A stretch of DNA of 9,421 nt, from positions 14,888 through 24,308 of the forward strand of contig DEHS01000089.1 in the NCBI GenBank assembly GCA_002352055.1, read 5' to 3'. Below are positions 1-5,746 of the stretch, piece by piece. The notes beneath the pieces are model-generated. The model was not told the origin of the DNA. It saw only the letters and a list, made by a program, of their open reading frames with translations, and searched no databases. Each line of letters starts with the position of its first letter. Position 1 is the first letter of the stretch. Source of the stretch: Legionellaceae bacterium UBA2794. GTDB taxonomy: Bacteria > Pseudomonadota > Gammaproteobacteria > Legionellales > Legionellaceae. The position numbers and the translations under genes are program-made.

Positions 1-1
1 A

Positions 2-280
2 TTTCTTACATTGATAGTGCTTCATCTGGTGCTATCCAAGTTATGTTTCCATTTTGAAGGTATCGGTTTTTTATTAAAAGGGAGCCCTCACTATTTAATC
101 GAAAATGGAAAGCTCAATTATCAAAACATGAAACGATACAGCATCAGCGAAAATGATTTGTTGGATCAATTAAGACTTAGACTAAATACCGAAAATTATG
201 AGTCAATAGAGTCCGCATTTCTCGAACGAACAGGATGTATCTCGTTTGTCACCAAAGCGAATCATTCAAAGAAAAAATAA
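2..280 (+). CDS. DUF421 (YetF-like) membrane protein, C-terminal part only
   Basis: The reading frame is open from the first complete codon at base 2 to TAA at 278-280, with no stop before it, so the gene very probably begins outside the window. A TTG at 11 exists but has no need to be the start. The visible part resembles the soluble C-terminal domain of DUF421/YetF proteins: a GSPHYLIENGKL segment (the family usually has a G-x-P-x-x-L-I-x-x-G-x-L pattern), then a helix with SENDLLDQLRLR, then the E-x-x-G-x-I-S-F/V strand near the end. Family members have N-terminal membrane helices, which would lie outside the window. Biochemical role is not established; Bacillus members are linked to the spore or envelope. 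Recognition is by motif memory only. The next gene starts about 200 bases downstream with its own promoter. Confidence 0.72.
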   Translation, partial: FLTLIVLHLVLSKLCFHFEGIGFLLKGSPHYLIENGKLNYQNMKRYSISENDLLDQLRLRLNTENYESIESAFLERTGCISFVTKANHSKKK

Positions 281-356
281 TCACCCTTAGATACCTTCCA
301 GAAGCGCTCAATTTTGAATCGCACTTGAAGAATATGATTCAAAGTTGCGTGCCTAT

Positions 357-384
357 TTGACAATTTTAATACACTGTCTATATT
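357..384 (+). promoter_or_regulatory. Sigma70-type promoter of the zinc-ribbon gene
   Basis: A perfect -35 box TTGACA lies at 357-362 and TATATT (5 of 6 consensus bases) at 379-384, with a 16-base spacer. The predicted transcription start, near 391, falls inside the palindrome at 390-405, so a bound repressor would block this promoter directly. The leader to the ATG at 482 would be about 90 bases. Confidence 0.7.
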
Positions 385-389
385 TATAG

Positions 390-405
390 TTAAATAGTTA
401 TTTAA
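390..405. promoter_or_regulatory. Putative ArsR-family operator, copy A
   Basis: TTAAATA-GT-TATTTAA is a perfect 7-2-7 inverted repeat over the predicted start site of the zinc-ribbon gene. The 24-base segment 389-412 matches 834-857 (upstream of arsR) at 22 of 24 positions. The TTGACA box begins 33 bases before the palindrome here and 32 bases before it at arsR. AT-rich palindromes overlapping the promoter are usual for ArsR/SmtB repressors; assigning this one to the arsR gene at 865 is inference. A run of related GTTTAAGT direct repeats follows at about 410-432. Confidence 0.6.
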
Positions 406-481
406 TTGTTTAGTTGTTTAAGTGTTTAAGTGTCAACATAGTTAAATTGGGTTTATATGCGTAGTATTGAAGGAGAATATC

Positions 482-760
482 ATGGGCTTACTAAAACGAA
501 TTTTTAATAACTACCTCAGTGGCCATCATGGTGGTTATGGCAATTATTCTCAAAGCGGTCATCATGGCAAGAGAAGAGACGGTTATTATTCTAATAATCC
601 AGTAGATACTAAAACATGCCCTGATTGTCAGGCGATTATTGATGCTCAAGCGCGGTTTTGTGGGCAATGCGGAAAAGACACTAATAACATGGCATGTCGT
701 TGTGGAGCTTTTATAACACCAGGAGCTAAATATTGTGGGCGATGTGGTTCTTTAACATAG
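482..760 (+). CDS. Small His/Gly-rich double zinc-ribbon protein
   Basis: 92 residues. The start at ATG 482 is set by AAGGAG at 470-475, six bases away; a TTG at 467 in the same frame would put the ribosome site inside the gene. After a basic, hydrophobic N-terminus (MGLLKRIF) comes a Gly/His/Tyr-rich stretch (residues 14-36) with two HHG motifs. Two zinc-ribbon knuckle pairs follow: C46-x2-C49 with C60-x2-C63, and C72-x-C74 with C85-x2-C88. The first spacing in the second ribbon is shorter than the usual CxxC. The layout resembles DZR/zf-ribbon proteins, which bind structural zinc and often have no known reaction. Its promoter carries the same palindrome as arsR-cadA, so a part in metal handling (buffer, chaperone or sensor) is plausible but inferred. 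No signal peptide or clear membrane helix is visible. Confidence 0.75.
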   Translation: MGLLKRIFNNYLSGHHGGYGNYSQSGHHGKRRDGYYSNNPVDTKTCPDCQAIIDAQARFCGQCGKDTNNMACRCGAFITPGAKYCGRCGSLT

Positions 761-802
761 GTAATTTGGAGGCTATGGCCGGTACTTTGGATTCAAATAA
801 AT

Positions 803-832
803 TTGACAAGGTAATGGTTTTAGCTATTTAAT
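803..832 (+). promoter_or_regulatory. Promoter of the arsR-cadA unit
   Basis: A perfect -35 TTGACA at 803-808 is followed by an AT-rich -10 region. Candidates are TTTAAT at 827-832 (18-base spacer, 5 of 6) and TATTTA at 825-830 (16-base spacer, the register used by the promoter at 357). Either places the start at about 837-840, inside the palindrome at 835-850. Confidence 0.6.
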
Positions 833-834
833 AG

Positions 835-850
835 TTAAATACTTATTTAA
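835..850. promoter_or_regulatory. Putative ArsR-family operator, copy B
   Basis: TTAAATA-CT-TATTTAA is a perfect 7-2-7 inverted repeat ending 14 bases before the arsR ATG. It is the near-twin of 390-405 and lies in the same position relative to a TTGACA box. Location over the start site suggests autoregulation. A second, overlapping inverted pair, TATTTAA-TAG-TTAAATA, lies at 825-841 and may extend the site. Confidence 0.62.
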
Positions 851-864
851 ATGTTTAATTAATT

Positions 865-1164
865 ATGCTAACAAACGATCAAATAAATACATTAAGCGAC
901 ACGTTGCATTTAATGGGTGAGCCAAATCGATTAAAGCTCTTAGTCGCATGTCTTGATGAGGCGAAATCAGTGACTGAATTGGCGCAACAGCTACAACTCT
1001 CAGTGCCTTTGACCAGTCACCATCTGAGCTTATTGAAATCAGCTCGATTACTTATCGCCAATCGTGAGGGCAAGCACATTTATTACAGTATTTACGATTC
1101 ACATGTTCGTTGTATTTTAGATGACATGCTGAAACATTTTACTGAAGAGACGGATAATTCATAA
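865..1164 (+). CDS. ArsR/SmtB-family metal-sensing repressor
   Basis: 99 residues, normal for this family of dimeric winged-helix repressors that leave DNA when metal binds. The helix-turn-helix runs through about residues 36-63 (SVTELAQQLQ, then SVPLTSHHLSLLKSARLL), followed by the beta-wing around 64-77 (ANREGKHIYYSI). The final helix carries D78-x-H80-x10-H91-x2-E94, which matches exactly the spacing of the SmtB alpha5 zinc site (D-x-H-x10-H-x2-E). The alpha3 Cys motif of arsenic or cadmium sensors (ELCVCDL-type) is absent; the corresponding region reads EAKSVTELA. Zn/Co sensing, possibly with Cd as gratuitous inducer, is therefore the best prediction. No Shine-Dalgarno lies before the ATG, and the predicted leader is only about 25 bases, so initiation may be weak or unusual. 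The efflux ATPase gene follows after 56 bases, in the same orientation. Confidence 0.93.
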   Translation: MLTNDQINTLSDTLHLMGEPNRLKLLVACLDEAKSVTELAQQLQLSVPLTSHHLSLLKSARLLIANREGKHIYYSIYDSHVRCILDDMLKHFTEETDNS

Positions 1165-1220
1165 AGCACCATGAAGTATCTTGCGATTTAGTAACATGCT
1201 ACAGATTAACGGAGTGAGTT

Positions 1221-3347
1221 ATGAGCGCACCTTTGATTGTATCAACCTTTTCCGTTGCTGGTCTTGATTGTCCTTCTGAGGAGCAATTAATCAGAAAGCA
1301 ATTAGGAACGATTCCTGAAATTAAACAATTAGATTTTAATTTTATTGCCGGTGAGGTTACGGTTCATCACCAATTATCATCTGTTGCGCTCATTGAACAG
1401 AAGATTGCAAGCTTAGGAATGAATGTCCAATCTAAAAATGAGGAACTATCAGAACAACATGATGAGTCTAAGGTAGATTCATCATGGCTACTTCTTGGGA
1501 TTGCTGGTGCTTTTGCTCTTTTTTCTGAACTAGCCGCTTATTTCTTTGCCTCTGAATCATCGATTTGGGCTGTTATTCCCGCGCTTTTAGCGATTGTACT
1601 TAGTGGTCCACCAACCATTAAAAAGGGATGGCTTGCATTGCGTGCCAGAGCCATGAACATAAATAGTTTAATGCTTATTGCGATTATAGGGGCTGCTTTT
1701 ATCGGGGCTTGGCCTGAAGCGGCTATGGTTACTGTTCTATTCGCACTTGCAGAACGAATAGAGCGTTATTCTTTAGACAAAGCGCGTCAAGCGATTCGTA
1801 GTTTAATGGAAATTGCACCTGAAGTTGCCTATGTAAAGACAAAAGATGGGCAATGGGAATCACTTTTGGTTAAGAATATTCAGCGTGGTGCAATCATAAG
1901 AGTAAAACCAGGTGAGCGCATTCCTTTAGATGGACAATTGATTTCTGGTGAAAGCACTGTCAACCAAGCTCCAATAACAGGGGAGTCTATGCCCGTCAGT
2001 AAGGGGGTAGGTGATGACGTTTTTGCAGGAACTTTGAATGAACACGGTACCTTTGAATTTAAAGTCACTAATGCCTCAGGAGACACCTTATTGGCTAAAA
2101 TTGGCAAAGCGATTGAAAAGGCACAAAGCGAGCGTGCGCCAACCCAGCGTTTTGTTGACCAATTTGCAGCATATTACACACCTATAATGGTATTGATCGC
2201 ACTTCTTGTTGCCTTAATTCCCCCACTGGCTTTTGGATATCCCTTTTATGACTGGCTGTATAAAGCACTAACCTTGCTCGTTATTGCATGCCCTTGCGCC
2301 TTGGTTATTTCAACACCCGTTACGGTCGTAAGTGGGCTTGCTGCAGCTGCAAAAAAGGGTCTACTCATCAAGGGGGGAAGTTATTTAGAAAATGGGCATC
2401 AATTAAAAATAATCGTTTTAGATAAAACCGGTACTTTAACTGAAGGAAAACCGGTGGTTACTGACTTCATAGTGTACGATAAATTGTTATCTAAAGAGCA
2501 ATTGCTGTTGTTAGCTGCCAGTTTGGATTCACATTCTGAGCATCCCGTGGCTCATGCTTTAGTAGCTTTTTGGAATAAAGAACAGCCCGAAGAAACCATG
2601 CTTCCTGTAGAGCAATTTTCTGCATTAGTTGGTCGCGGGGTAAGGGGAGTTATCAATGACCAACAGTATTATGTAGGTAATCATCAATTAGCGGAAGATA
2701 ATGGATTGTGCAGTATTGGTATTGAAAATATTCTCGAGCGCCTCGAAAACGAAGGCAAAACAACCCTTATTTTGAGTGATGATATTCGTGTACTGGCCAT
2801 TTTCGCTGTGGCGGATACCTTACGTTCGGAAAGTAAAAATACAATTGATGCCCTGCATAGCCAAGGCATTAAAACGGCAATACTGACAGGCGATAATGCA
2901 GTCACAGCCCAAGCAATTGCTAAACAAGTAGGTATTGATGAAGTAAAAGCGAATGTATTGCCAACAGAAAAAATGCAAGCCATTACTAACCTTTTAAAAC
3001 AATATCGTTCTGTAGGGATGGTCGGTGATGGGATAAATGATGCTCCAGCACTTGCTACTGCTACTATTAGTTTTGCTATGGGTAAGGGGACTGATACTGC
3101 ATTAGAAACAGCGGATGTAGCATTGATGAATGATAATTTAAGTTTGTTGCCACTGTACATTAAGTTGAGCCGAAATACTTCTCGTATTTTGCGCCAGAAT
3201 ATTAGCCTGTCACTGTTGATTAAATTGGTATTTTTCGTTCTTGCACTAGGTGGGGTTGCTACTTTATGGATGGCTATATTCGCTGACATGGGTGCAAGTC
3301 TTATAGTTGTTGCGAATGGATTACGATTGTTGCACTCCAATAAATAA
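1221..3347 (+). CDS. cadA: Zn/Cd/Pb-exporting P1B-type ATPase (CadA/ZntA-like)
   Basis: 708 residues, full length. The inner-membrane pump uses ATP to expel soft divalent metals from the cytosol. A degenerate N-terminal metal-binding domain (1-75) keeps one Cys in GLDCPSEE (C17) instead of the usual GMxCxxC. Further elements in order: membrane helices from about 88; the actuator TGES at 253-256; the metal-binding CPC at 357-359 in the sixth helix; the phosphorylation motif DKTGT with D401; SEHP at 439-442, the P1B nucleotide-binding signature; GDGIND at 602-607; and a final helix pair with K668 and D689. CPC with this Lys/Asp pair matches the P1B-2 (Zn2+/Cd2+/Pb2+) subgroup rather than copper pumps. 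CGGAG at 1210-1214 supports the ATG. It is probably co-transcribed with arsR and induced by the metals it exports. All catalytic motifs are intact. Confidence 0.96.
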   Translation: MSAPLIVSTFSVAGLDCPSEEQLIRKQLGTIPEIKQLDFNFIAGEVTVHHQLSSVALIEQKIASLGMNVQSKNEELSEQHDESKVDSSWLLLGIAGAFALFSELAAYFFASESSIWAVIPALLAIVLSGPPTIKKGWLALRARAMNINSLMLIAIIGAAFIGAWPEAAMVTVLFALAERIERYSLDKARQAIRSLMEIAPEVAYVKTKDGQWESLLVKNIQRGAIIRVKPGERIPLDGQLISGESTVNQAPITGESMPVSKGVGDDVFAGTLNEHGTFEFKVTNASGDTLLAKIGKAIEKAQSERAPTQRFVDQFAAYYTPIMVLIALLVALIPPLAFGYPFYDWLYKALTLLVIACPCALVISTPVTVVSGLAAAAKKGLLIKGGSYLENGHQLKIIVLDKTGTLTEGKPVVTDFIVYDKLLSKEQLLLLAASLDSHSEHPVAHALVAFWNKEQPEETMLPVEQFSALVGRGVRGVINDQQYYVGNHQLAEDNGLCSIGIENILERLENEGKTTLILSDDIRVLAIFAVADTLRSESKNTIDALHSQGIKTAILTGDNAVTAQAIAKQVGIDEVKANVLPTEKMQAITNLLKQYRSVGMVGDGINDAPALATATISFAMGKGTDTALETADVALMNDNLSLLPLYIKLSRNTSRILRQNISLSLLIKLVFFVLALGGVATLWMAIFADMGASLIVVANGLRLLHSNK

Positions 3348-3407
3348 AAAAAATATTACTAAAGAGGCGAAGTTAAGTTTAGTTACATTGAGGAATTGGA
3401 GGTCGCT

Positions 3408-3737
3408 ATGCTGCAATATAAAGACTACATCGGTCATGTGGTATTTGACGATCTGAATGAATTGTTTTTTGGTGAAGTCATCAATATCAAAGGAGTCATT
3501 ACCTTCCAAGCGGCAACGGCTAGAGATTTAAAACAATCTTTTGTTGCGGCAATTGATGGGTACTTAGAGCAATGCGATGAAATGTGTATCGAACCAGAAA
3601 TGCCTTTTTCAGGTAGGTTAACATTTAATATTTCTCCTGAACTTCATCGGGATGTGAGCGTTGCTGCGCAAAAATCAGGAGAAACACTCAGTTTTTGGAT
3701 TTGTAATGCGTTAAAACATGCATTGTGTAGACATTAG
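3408..3737 (+). CDS. Orphan HicB-like protein
   Basis: 109 residues from ATG 3408, chosen because GGAGG at 3398-3402 lies five bases upstream; a TTG at 3396 would start at the edge of that site. The N-terminal half (about 1-62; KDYIGHVVFDDLNELFFGEV, then a region with FVAAIDGYLEQC) resembles the partly degraded RNase H-like fold of HicB antitoxins. The C-terminal half (69-103; GRLTFNISPELH, then VAAQKSGETLSFWICNAL) looks like the ribbon-helix-helix DNA-binding part of COG4226 HicB proteins. HicB normally neutralises the HicA RNase, but neither flank holds a HicA-sized gene: cadA ends 60 bases before and a receiver-domain gene follows after 36. It may have become a plain transcription factor. 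Recognition is by pattern only. Confidence 0.7.
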   Translation: MLQYKDYIGHVVFDDLNELFFGEVINIKGVITFQAATARDLKQSFVAAIDGYLEQCDEMCIEPEMPFSGRLTFNISPELHRDVSVAAQKSGETLSFWICNALKHALCRH

Positions 3738-3773
3738 GTCATTATGAAAAAATCATGTTCTAAGGGGTATCTT

Positions 3774-4148
3774 ATGAACAATAGTTTGCGTTTTCTGATT
3801 ACTGAAACCACTCTGGCAGCCCGCATTATCATGCGTTCTCAATTGTCGCACTCAGGCTATGCTGTTGACATGGCTTTAGATAGTACCTCAACCTTAGATC
3901 TAGCCGTTACTAAAAGGTATCATTTGATTATGCTGGATACTCAAATTAATGATGGGCTCGATTGTTATGGATTAATTAAAAAATTACGTGAACATTCAAC
4001 CTGCAATCAATCTACCCCTATTATTTTGCTTGGACAAAAGTCAGCATTTGAAGAGGAGATGAATTATCCTTGTTTTGCAAAACCGTTGAATTTAAAAGAT
4101 TTAAATAAAATTCTTGAATATTATGATTTGGTAAGAAACAACATCTAG
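3774..4148 (+). CDS. Stand-alone receiver-domain protein, degenerate acidic pocket
   Basis: 124 residues from ATG 3774, preferred over ATG 3744 because AAGGGG at 3762-3767 is six bases away and the CheY-like fold begins at once. It is a single receiver domain with no output domain. The phosphorylatable Asp is probably D55 (HLIMLDTQIND), and the conserved Lys is K103 in CFAKPLN. Two deviations are visible. The usual acidic pair after the first strand is replaced by T-E-T (E11 only), and the Thr/Ser switch position after PIILL is Gly87. The domain may therefore bind Mg2+ poorly or act without normal phosphorylation. No histidine kinase gene is nearby. The HicB-like gene ends 36 bases before, so the two may be co-transcribed. 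Confidence 0.78.
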   Translation: MNNSLRFLITETTLAARIIMRSQLSHSGYAVDMALDSTSTLDLAVTKRYHLIMLDTQINDGLDCYGLIKKLREHSTCNQSTPIILLGQKSAFEEEMNYPCFAKPLNLKDLNKILEYYDLVRNNI

Positions 4149-4235
4149 CCAGGCGTAAGTACACTCTAAATTTATACTATATTATACAATTCAATATGTT
4201 ATGCTGACTAAAAGAACGCAAATAAGGATATCAAA

Positions 4236-4397
4236 ATGACTCTAATTAAAAAAATGGTTACTGTGTTGGGCGCATGCTTTTTATTATGTAGTCTGGTTTC
4301 TTGCGCGACTACTGATCAGAATGATGGGCAAGTGGAGGGAAGTTATGCTGGAGGTCCTGGTGTAGATGGCGGTCATATGCATCAAAATAAAAAATAA
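4236..4397 (+). CDS. Small predicted lipoprotein
   Basis: 53 residues. AAGGA at 4224-4228 lies seven bases before the ATG. A type II signal peptide is clear: basic start (K5, K6), hydrophobic core VTVLGACFLLCSL, and lipobox LVSC with lipidated C23. The mature part would be only about 31 residues, polar and Gly-rich (YAGGPGVDGGHMHQ), ending in NKK. The HMH triplet and Gly-rich tail could bind metal weakly. No catalytic domain fits in this length. It comes first in a unit with a small membrane protein and the CDF exporter (gap of 15 bases to the next start), so a link to periplasmic metal handling is reasonable but inferred. Confidence 0.72.
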   Translation: MTLIKKMVTVLGACFLLCSLVSCATTDQNDGQVEGSYAGGPGVDGGHMHQNKK

Positions 4398-4412
4398 TAC
4401 TGGGGAATGAAT

Positions 4413-4574
4413 ATGAGCCCATCTCTAGTCGTTATATGTATAGTAATTGTTGTATTGATCGGTGTAGTTATCATATTGATTAAAAAGAGAAAAAGTGTCA
4501 ATGTACTTTATGCATTGCTCATATTTTTAATTTTTGGCGCTATTTTTTTGCATGGTGTCGCCTTCAGGTTGTGA
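4413..4574 (+). CDS. Small two-helix membrane protein
   Basis: 53 residues from ATG 4413, with GGGGA at 4402-4406 six bases upstream. An in-frame ATG at 4407 would abut the ribosome site. The protein is almost wholly two membrane helices: residues 5-23 (LVVICIVIVVLIGVVIILI) and about 32-50 (LYALLIFLIFGAIFLHGVA), joined by the basic loop KKRKS. By the positive-inside rule the loop faces the cytosol and both ends the periplasm. No known family is recognised. It lies between the lipoprotein and the CDF transporter, 36 bases from the latter, which suggests a small accessory subunit, but nothing in the sequence proves it. Confidence 0.6.
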   Translation: MSPSLVVICIVIVVLIGVVIILIKKRKSVNVLYALLIFLIFGAIFLHGVAFRL

Positions 4575-4610
4575 TGGATCAAGTGAAATAATAGGTGACT
4601 GGAAGACATT

Positions 4611-5519
4611 ATGGATAAAGAAATTAAACCCACTCTTCAAGCAAGTTCAAAAGAAAAATCGCTTTGGGGAGCACTGTTATTAACCGGAAGTTTCCTAATT
4701 GCTGAAGTAATTGGTGGTATTGTAACGGGTAGTCTTGCGTTAATCTCTGATGCAGCACACATGCTAACTGATGTTACGGCTCTCATTATTGCCTTAATTG
4801 CCATTCGTGTGGGTAAGCGTCCTGCTGATACACGTCGTACTTTTGGATACTATAGATTTGAGATTTTAGCCGCAGCATTCAATGCTGTTCTTTTATTCGG
4901 GGTGGCGTTTTATATTATTTTTGAAGCGTATCAACGATTAAAACAACCTCCAGAAATCTATTCCATGGGTATGCTCATTATTGCCAGTATTGGTCTATTA
5001 GTTAATCTGATTTCAATGTATTTGTTATCTACTGACAAAGATAAAAGCTTGAATTTAAAAAGTGCCTATCTTGAGGTGTGGAGTGATATGCTAGGCTCTG
5101 TAGGTGTGATTATTGCTGCTATTTTAATTCGTATTTTTGGTTGGAGTTGGGTGGACTCTGCCATAGCTGTTTTGATTGGATTATGGGTTTTACCCCGTAC
5201 CTGGATACTTCTCAAAGAAACAATTAATATTCTTTTAGAAGGTGTCCCTGCAGATATTGATTTAGACAAAGTTAGAAAAAAAATGATATCCATTAAGGGT
5301 ATTACAGATGTGCATGATTTGCATGTATGGGCTATTACTAATGATAAAATAAGCTTAACAGCGCATCTTGTTATTGAAGCAGGATTCAATCATGAAATCG
5401 TAAGAGAAGAAGTACAGACTCTGTTGTTTAAACAATTTAAAATTTCGCATACCACCTTGCAAATAGAAAATAAAGACCAATTAAAGTTATGTAGTACACT
5501 TGCTAACAATAGTGAATAA
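4611..5519 (+). CDS. czcD: Cation diffusion facilitator (CzcD/ZitB-like Zn/Co/Cd exporter)
   Basis: 302 residues, typical of the CDF family of inner-membrane proton antiporters that export Zn2+ and often Co2+ or Cd2+. Six membrane helices lie between about 18 and 207. The helix 2 half of the transport site is H50-x3-D54 (SDAAHMLTD). The helix 5 half reads E155-x3-D159 (LEVWSDMLGSVG), where ZitB and YiiP have H/D-x3-D, so one ligand is Glu. RRTFGYYRFE (75-84) is a family signature. The C-terminal cytosolic domain (from about 208) has VHDLHVWAI (H235, H238), H252 and SHTTLQIE (H280), the usual regulatory metal-binding His set. GGA at 4601-4603 precedes the ATG. It probably complements the CadA-type pump upstream; this lower-affinity exporter has no arsR-type palindrome of its own. 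Confidence 0.93.
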   Translation: MDKEIKPTLQASSKEKSLWGALLLTGSFLIAEVIGGIVTGSLALISDAAHMLTDVTALIIALIAIRVGKRPADTRRTFGYYRFEILAAAFNAVLLFGVAFYIIFEAYQRLKQPPEIYSMGMLIIASIGLLVNLISMYLLSTDKDKSLNLKSAYLEVWSDMLGSVGVIIAAILIRIFGWSWVDSAIAVLIGLWVLPRTWILLKETINILLEGVPADIDLDKVRKKMISIKGITDVHDLHVWAITNDKISLTAHLVIEAGFNHEIVREEVQTLLFKQFKISHTTLQIENKDQLKLCSTLANNSE

Positions 5520-5577
5520 AATCCTATTTTAATCAATTTTTCACACATTTTGTTCAATATTGGAACTTATCTGGCTA

Positions 5578-5606
5578 TTGTAAGGGGGAAATAATAAAAT
5601 TATAAT
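5578..5606 (+). promoter_or_regulatory. Strong promoter of the short-peptide operon
   Basis: TTGTAA (4 of 6) at 5578-5583, a 17-base spacer and a perfect TATAAT at 5601-5606. The predicted start, near 5613, leaves a leader of about 33 bases to the peptide ATG. The only long plus-strand genes it could serve before the terminator at 7651 are the peptide, the oxygenase and the 358-residue protein. Confidence 0.68.
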
Positions 5607-5645
5607 TGGCATTTATTAGACACGATGTTGAAATAAGGAGATGTT

Positions 5646-5711
5646 ATGAGAGAGTATTGTTTTAATGGAATTGATGAGGATGAAGATAAAGATGAATACA
5701 TGCCTTGGTAA
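5646..5711 (+). CDS. 21-residue candidate RiPP precursor peptide
   Basis: A 21-codon gene with AAGGAG at 5635-5640, five bases before ATG, the best ribosome site in the operon, and a consensus promoter just upstream. The peptide begins MREYCFNGI, continues with the acidic run DEDEDKDE (10-17) and ends YMPW. Asp occupies positions 10, 12, 14 and 16, alternating with E, E, K, E; one Cys (C5) and aromatic residues at 4, 6, 18 and 21 frame the run. It has no signal peptide and no membrane segment. It is similar in size to PqqA but I see no PqqA pattern. The 2OG oxygenase gene starts 35 bases downstream with no evident ribosome site, suggesting coupling to the peptide gene. Function is not recognised; precursor of a modified peptide is the favoured reading. 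A plain leader peptide is the main alternative. Confidence 0.66.
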   Translation: MREYCFNGIDEDEDKDEYMPW

Positions 5712-5746
5712 TCAACCAATCTAAATACACTTAAATAGTTAGTGCT

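Noticed and set aside
775..831. An 18-codon frame (ATG 775 to TAA 829-831) after a GGAGG.
   Set aside because: Only two bases separate the ribosome-site match from ATG, the frame runs through the arsR -35 box, and the peptide has no distinctive feature.
2684..3340. A 218-codon open frame on the minus strand inside cadA.
   Set aside because: It is wholly antisense to the conserved ATPase P-domain and C-terminal helices and its translation has no domain character; it arises from cadA codon use.
4150..4235. Possible promoter before the lipoprotein gene (several TATA-like hexamers).
   Set aside because: No -35-like box lies at a fitting distance from any of them, so no promoter is called.
5646..5711. 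The short peptide as a PqqA-type precursor.
   Set aside because: The size fits, but the PqqA Glu-x3-Tyr arrangement and the PqqC/D/E enzymes are absent.
5731..5741. TTAAATAGTTA before the oxygenase, matching part of the arsR operator.
   Set aside because: Only one half-site plus two bases is present and the region is AT-rich; chance is enough. The ArsR regulon is therefore not extended to the peptide operon.
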